DNA from: Bosea sp. PAMC 26642
Lineage (GTDB): Bacteria > Pseudomonadota > Alphaproteobacteria > Rhizobiales > Beijerinckiaceae
DNA: 64,000 bases
Assembly: GCF_001562255.1 (NCBI RefSeq)
Contig: NZ_CP014301.1
Location: 1,984,001-2,048,000 of the forward strand
Direction: 5' to 3'
Under the pieces are notes generated by a model. The model saw only the letters and a program-made list of their open reading frames with translations. It did not search any database and was not told the DNA's origin. Numbering within the stretch: the first letter of the stretch is position 1; each line of letters opens with the position of its first letter. Below, piece by piece: positions 60,309-64,000 of this stretch. The position numbers and the translations under genes were made by a program.

Positions 60309-62813
60309 ATGAGCGGAACCACGGCGACCACGGCCATCGACCGCTCTGACAAGCCGGGCCATATCGGCATCATCCTGCTGGTCGCGAGCGTGCTGGTCGG
60401 GGCCGCGATCGCGCTCGGCTTTCTCGCCAACGAATGGGCGCAGCCGCTGATCCTCGGCCTGCTCGCCTTGCTGTCCGTCATCGGCGTCTTCGGTCTCTTC
60501 GCCTTCGCGATCGGTCTCGTTCAGTTCTCCGGACGCGCCGCCCGCAACGACCTGACCAAGACGATCGTCGACAGCGCCGATGACGGCGTTGTCGTCACCG
60601 AAGGCGAGAGCCGGATCGTCTATGCCAACGAGGCCTATCTGACGCTCGCCGGGGCCCGCGGCGCCACCGACATCCGCCCGGTCGAGCGGCTCTTCACCGG
60701 CAGCGCCGACGTTTCGGAGGTGATCTACCGCCTCGCCACCGCCGCCCGCGAGAACCGCCGGCTCGCCGAGGAGATCCGCCTCGACCCGGGTCTGAGCGGG
60801 CGCGGTGGCGTCGGCTGGTATCGCGTCCGCGTCTCGCCGCTGCGCCGGGATGGTAAGCCGGCCACACTGTGGACCGTCACGGATGTGACGCCCGAGCGCG
60901 AGCGCCAGGAGAACGCCTTCCAGGAACTGCAGCACGCGATCGATTATCTCGACCACGCGCCCGCCGGCTTCCTCTCGATCGATGCCGATGGCGAGGTCTC
61001 CTATCTCAACGCCACGCTGTCGGGCTGGCTCGATTTCGATCTCGCCCGCTTCGGCTCGGGCGGCCTGCATCTCGACGACATCGCCACCCCGAGCGCGGCA
61101 GCCCTCCTGCAGGCGATCCATGGCCAGCCGAGCGATGTCCGCATCGAGGTTCTCGACGTCGATCTGAAGCGCCGCAACGGCGCCCCCGTGCCGGTCCGCC
61201 TGCACCATCAGGTCGCCTTCGGCAGCGACGGCCGCGCCGGCCCCTCGCGCACGCTGGTGCTGAACCGGACTTCGGGCGAGGCCGGCTCCGACGGTCGCAG
61301 CGATGCCGAGGTTCGCTTCGCCCGCTTCTTCCACTCGACTCCGATGGCGATCGCCACGGTCGATCGCACGGGTGCGATCCTGCGCTCCAACGCCGCCTTC
61401 ACCCGGCTGACGCAAGGCACGCGGCAGCCCGCCACCATCCAGGACCTCGTCATGCCGGGCGGCGAGCTCGACCGGGCCTTGGCAAAGGCGGTCGAGGGTG
61501 GCGGCGAACTCGCCCCGCTCGACGTCACCCTGATGGGCGAGGAAGGCCGCTCCGCCAGGCTCTATCTTTCGCCGGTCGCCGCGACCGAGGACGGCGACGG
61601 CGAGCGTGCCATCGTCTACGCGCTGGAGACCACCTCCGAGCGCAAGCTCAAGGATAATATCGACCAGGCCCAGAAGATGCAGGCTGTCGGCCAGCTCGCC
61701 GGCGGCATCGCGCACGACTTTAACAACGTGCTGCAGGTCATCATCAACGCCTCGGAGTTCCTGCTGGCGAGCCACAAGCCGACCGACCCGTCCTTCCCCG
61801 ACATCATGCAGATCAAGCAGAACGCCTACCGCGCCGCGGCACTGGTGCGGCAGTTGCTGGCCTTCTCGCGCCGCCAGACTTTGCGCCCGCAGGTGCTGGA
61901 ACTCGGCGACGTGCTGTCGGACCTCTCGCTGATGCTGAAGCGCGTCGTCGCCGACAAGGTCGCGCTCGACGTGCGCCAGGGCCGCGACCTCTGGCCGGTC
62001 AAGGCCGATCTCGGCCAGCTCGAACAGGTCATCGTCAACCTCGCGGTCAACGCCCGCGACGCCATGCCCGATGGCGGCAAGCTGACCGTGCGCACCCGCA
62101 ATGTCGCGACCGAGGACTGCGCGAGCTTCGGCCACGCCGCCCTGCCCGCCGACGACTATGTCCTGCTCGAGGTCGAGGACTCAGGCACCGGCATCGCGCC
62201 GGAGCATCTCGACAAGATCTTCGAGCCCTTCTTCACCACCAAGGAGGTCGGCAAGGGCACCGGCTTAGGCCTCTCCATGGTCTACGGCATCGTCAAGCAG
62301 ACCGGCGGTTTCGTCTTCTGCGACTCGGTCGTCGGCCGGGGCACGGCCTTCCGCATCTTCCTTCCGCGCCATATTCCCAGCGAGGAGGAGATCGCCGCCG
62401 AGGCGGCCGCCAAGGAAGCCCCAAAGAAGCTCGCCGCCGACCATACCGGCGCCGGCGTCATCCTGCTGGTCGAGGACGAGGACGCCGTGCGCGCGCTGAA
62501 CGCCCGCATGCTGGTCTCGCGCGGCTACACCGTCCACGAGGCAGCCTCCGGCGTCGAGGCGCTCGACATCTTCATCAAAGCCGATGGCAAGATCGACCTC
62601 GTCGTCTCCGACGTGGTGATGCCCGAGATGGACGGCCCGACGCTGCTGGGCGAACTGCGCCAGCGTAACCCGGCGACCAAGGTCGTCTTCGTCTCCGGCT
62701 ACGCCGAGGAGGCCTTCCGCAAGAACCTGCCCGACGGCGAGGATTTCCAGTTCCTGCCGAAGCCGTTCACGATGAAGCAGCTGGTGGAGACCGTGAAGGC
62801 GGCGATGGCGTAA
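60309..62813 (+). CDS. cckA: CckA-type hybrid sensor histidine kinase
   Basis: An 834-residue kinase. Two membrane helices (about 19-40 and 47-71) are followed by tandem PAS domains ([60 protein letters not shown]). The H-box [17 protein letters not shown] has the phospho-His near residue 468. ATP-binding motifs are [17 protein letters not shown] (N), [20 protein letters not shown] (G1/F) and [20 protein letters not shown] (G2). A receiver domain ends it, with its Asp near 767 in [13 protein letters not shown]. Layout matches CckA, which through ChpT feeds CtrA. CtrA-type boxes precede flagellar operons in this window. Confidence 0.93.
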   Translation: MSGTTATTAIDRSDKPGHIGIILLVASVLVGAAIALGFLANEWAQPLILGLLALLSVIGVFGLFAFAIGLVQFSGRAARNDLTKTIVDSADDGVVVTEGESRIVYANEAYLTLAGARGATDIRPVERLFTGSADVSEVIYRLATAARENRRLAEEIRLDPGLSGRGGVGWYRVRVSPLRRDGKPATLWTVTDVTPERERQENAFQELQHAIDYLDHAPAGFLSIDADGEVSYLNATLSGWLDFDLARFGSGGLHLDDIATPSAAALLQAIHGQPSDVRIEVLDVDLKRRNGAPVPVRLHHQVAFGSDGRAGPSRTLVLNRTSGEAGSDGRSDAEVRFARFFHSTPMAIATVDRTGAILRSNAAFTRLTQGTRQPATIQDLVMPGGELDRALAKAVEGGGELAPLDVTLMGEEGRSARLYLSPVAATEDGDGERAIVYALETTSERKLKDNIDQAQKMQAVGQLAGGIAHDFNNVLQVIINASEFLLASHKPTDPSFPDIMQIKQNAYRAAALVRQLLAFSRRQTLRPQVLELGDVLSDLSLMLKRVVADKVALDVRQGRDLWPVKADLGQLEQVIVNLAVNARDAMPDGGKLTVRTRNVATEDCASFGHAALPADDYVLLEVEDSGTGIAPEHLDKIFEPFFTTKEVGKGTGLGLSMVYGIVKQTGGFVFCDSVVGRGTAFRIFLPRHIPSEEEIAAEAAAKEAPKKLAADHTGAGVILLVEDEDAVRALNARMLVSRGYTVHEAASGVEALDIFIKADGKIDLVVSDVVMPEMDGPTLLGELRQRNPATKVVFVSGYAEEAFRKNLPDGEDFQFLPKPFTMKQLVETVKAAMA

Positions 62814-62825
62814 ACGGCCGCCGTC

Positions 62826-62894
62826 ATTCTCGGGCGGAGCGGAGCGCAGACCCGAGAATCTCTTGCAGGAGATGGTCGGGTCGAGCCCGACCAT
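62826..62894. repeat. Tandem hairpins downstream of cckA
   Basis: Two inverted repeats in a row: ATTCTCGGG (62826-62834) with CCCGAGAAT (62851-62859), and ATGGTCGGG (62872-62880) with CCCGACCAT (62886-62894). There is no T-run. It resembles a dispersed intergenic element of a second type. The rest of the cckA-recA gap up to 63066 shows nothing further. Confidence 0.65.
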
Positions 62895-63066
62895 GACGCG
62901 CGCAGATCACTCCGCGGCCGCCACCACGATCGTCTTGCGCTCTCGTTCTCCGACAGCTGCCCCATCCCCAGCAGCAACAACGGTCAGCCCGGGCACGATG
63001 GATGTGAGAATGCCTCTTCCCGCTCCTGACATCTCCTGTCAGCAGACAAGCTGCGGAGCTTGATGA

Positions 63067-63081
63067 GAACGAAAATAGAAC
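63067..63081. promoter_or_regulatory. LexA (SOS) box upstream of recA
   Basis: GAACGAAAATAGAAC is a perfect GAAC-N7-GAAC, the alphaproteobacterial LexA site, 87 bases before the recA start. A third GAAC lies at 63092-63095. It predicts DNA-damage induction of recA. Confidence 0.9.
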
Positions 63082-63167
63082 TTGTCCCGCAGAACAAACC
63101 ATGATCAATCTTCGCCATCGGCGCGGATTGAGATGTCCCCGCGCCCCTGCCATAAGGAGCGCGCACC

Positions 63168-64000
63168 GTGAATCAGGCTAACCTCAAGCTCGTGGAAGGC
63201 TCCTCGATGGACAAGGCCAAGGCGCTGGACGCAGCGCTCTCGCAGATCGAGCGCGCCTTCGGCAAGGGCTCGATCATGCGGCTGGGCAAGAACCAGCAGG
63301 CGATCGAGATCGAGACGATCTCCACCGGCTCGCTCGGGCTCGACATCGCGCTCGGCGTCGGCGGCCTGCCCAAGGGCCGCGTCATCGAGATTTACGGCCC
63401 CGAATCCTCCGGCAAGACTACTCTGGCACTGCACACCATCGCCGAGGCTCAGAAGAAGGGCGGCGTCTGCGCCTTCGTCGATGCCGAGCACGCGCTCGAT
63501 CCGGTCTATGCCCGCAAGCTCGGCGTCAATCTCGACGACCTCCTGATTTCGCAGCCCGACACCGGCGAGCAGGCGCTGGAGATCACCGACACGCTGGTCC
63601 GCTCCGGCGCGATCGACGTTCTAGTCATCGATTCGGTCGCGGCGCTGACGCCGCGTGCGGAAATCGAGGGCGAGATGGGCGACGTCCAGCCCGGCCTCCA
63701 GGCCCGCCTGATGAGCCAGGCCCTGCGCAAGCTGACCGCCTCGATCTCGCGCTCGAACTGCATGGTCATCTTCATCAACCAGATCCGCATGAAGATCGGC
63801 GTGATGTACGGCTCGCCGGAGACCACCACCGGCGGCAACGCGCTGAAGTTCTACGCCTCGGTCCGGCTCGACATCCGCCGCATCTCGACGCTGAAGGACC
63901 GCGAGGAAGCGACCGGCAATCAGGTCCGCGTCAAGGTCGTCAAGAACAAGGTCGCGCCGCCCTTCAAGCAGGTCGAGTTCGACATCATGTTCGGCGAGGG
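63168..64000 (+). CDS. recA: Recombinase RecA (3' end outside the window)
   Basis: The first 277 codons of RecA, the ATP-dependent strand-exchange protein and LexA co-protease. It starts with GTG at 63168, 9 bases after AAGGAG. Walker A is GPESSGKTT, and Walker B lies in [15 protein letters not shown]. Loop L1 is [20 protein letters not shown] and loop L2 is [20 protein letters not shown]. The frame is open to the window edge at FDIMFGEG, about 80 residues short of the usual length. Confidence 0.98.
   Translation, partial: MNQANLKLVEGSSMDKAKALDAALSQIERAFGKGSIMRLGKNQQAIEIETISTGSLGLDIALGVGGLPKGRVIEIYGPESSGKTTLALHTIAEAQKKGGVCAFVDAEHALDPVYARKLGVNLDDLLISQPDTGEQALEITDTLVRSGAIDVLVIDSVAALTPRAEIEGEMGDVQPGLQARLMSQALRKLTASISRSNCMVIFINQIRMKIGVMYGSPETTTGGNALKFYASVRLDIRRISTLKDREEATGNQVRVKVVKNKVAPPFKQVEFDIMFGE

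Overview
The window is a GC-rich alphaproteobacterial chromosome segment, most likely from the Hyphomicrobiales and Bosea-like (inference). Evidence: a perfect GAAC-N7-GAAC SOS box before recA; CtrA-type TTAA-N7-TTAA boxes beside flagellar operons and a CckA-type hybrid kinase in the same window; an ATP12-type F1-ATPase assembly factor; a DksA with a degenerate zinc finger; and the order fliL-fliM-DUF6468-motE, fliP/fliO, flgBC-fliEQR-flhB, cckA, recA.

Layout. 0-0.7 kb: a VapBC-like toxin-antitoxin pair whose toxin is frameshifted. 0.8-10.2 kb: a GntR regulator, then a cupin, a D-hydroxyproline-oxidase-like flavoprotein, 4-hydroxyproline epimerase and a complete branched-chain-type ABC transporter (livHMGF, a small membrane protein, livJ), which reads as a hydroxyproline uptake and breakdown unit. 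10.3-21.9 kb: mixed metabolic genes (RBBP9-like hydrolase, purB, rpe, GST, BASS-type transporter, a second D-amino-acid dehydrogenase, M19 dipeptidase, a chemoreceptor, trmJ, an orphan solute-binding protein). 21.9-29.1 kb: a haem/haemoglobin-type TonB receptor, a Tat-exported amine oxidase, an IS110-family element, a MarR-GNAT fusion and murI. 29.3-34.8 kb: rpsD, a lower-GC patch of unrecognised genes, a PsiF-like protein, a Spy/CpxP-like protein, a P1-family peptidase and ATP12. 34.9-40.4 kb: pccB translationally coupled to an SGNH/MBOAT/AlgJ-like O-acetylation cassette, then dksA. 40.4-43.9 kb: a SARP/BTAD-like regulator divergent from a DUF4242 gene, and largely empty sequence. 43.9-60.2 kb: flagellar genes. 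60.3-64 kb: cckA and the start of recA.

The most striking item is the IS110-family element at 25980-27097. It sits inside a dispersed intergenic palindromic repeat, so both ends can be placed by comparison with intact copies. Its 163-base left non-coding end looks like a bridge RNA: a long stem encloses a loop with one 8-base segment identical to the left target and one 7-base segment complementary to the right target, both reading into the core CC. A second part of the RNA shows the same logic toward the element's own ends. The transposase has a one-base frameshift at its first catalytic Asp motif. Exact unoccupied copies of the 13-base target lie elsewhere in the window.

No tRNA, rRNA or CRISPR array was seen. 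Several start codons were moved from the longest open frame on the basis of ribosome binding sites or family N-termini, as noted per entry.
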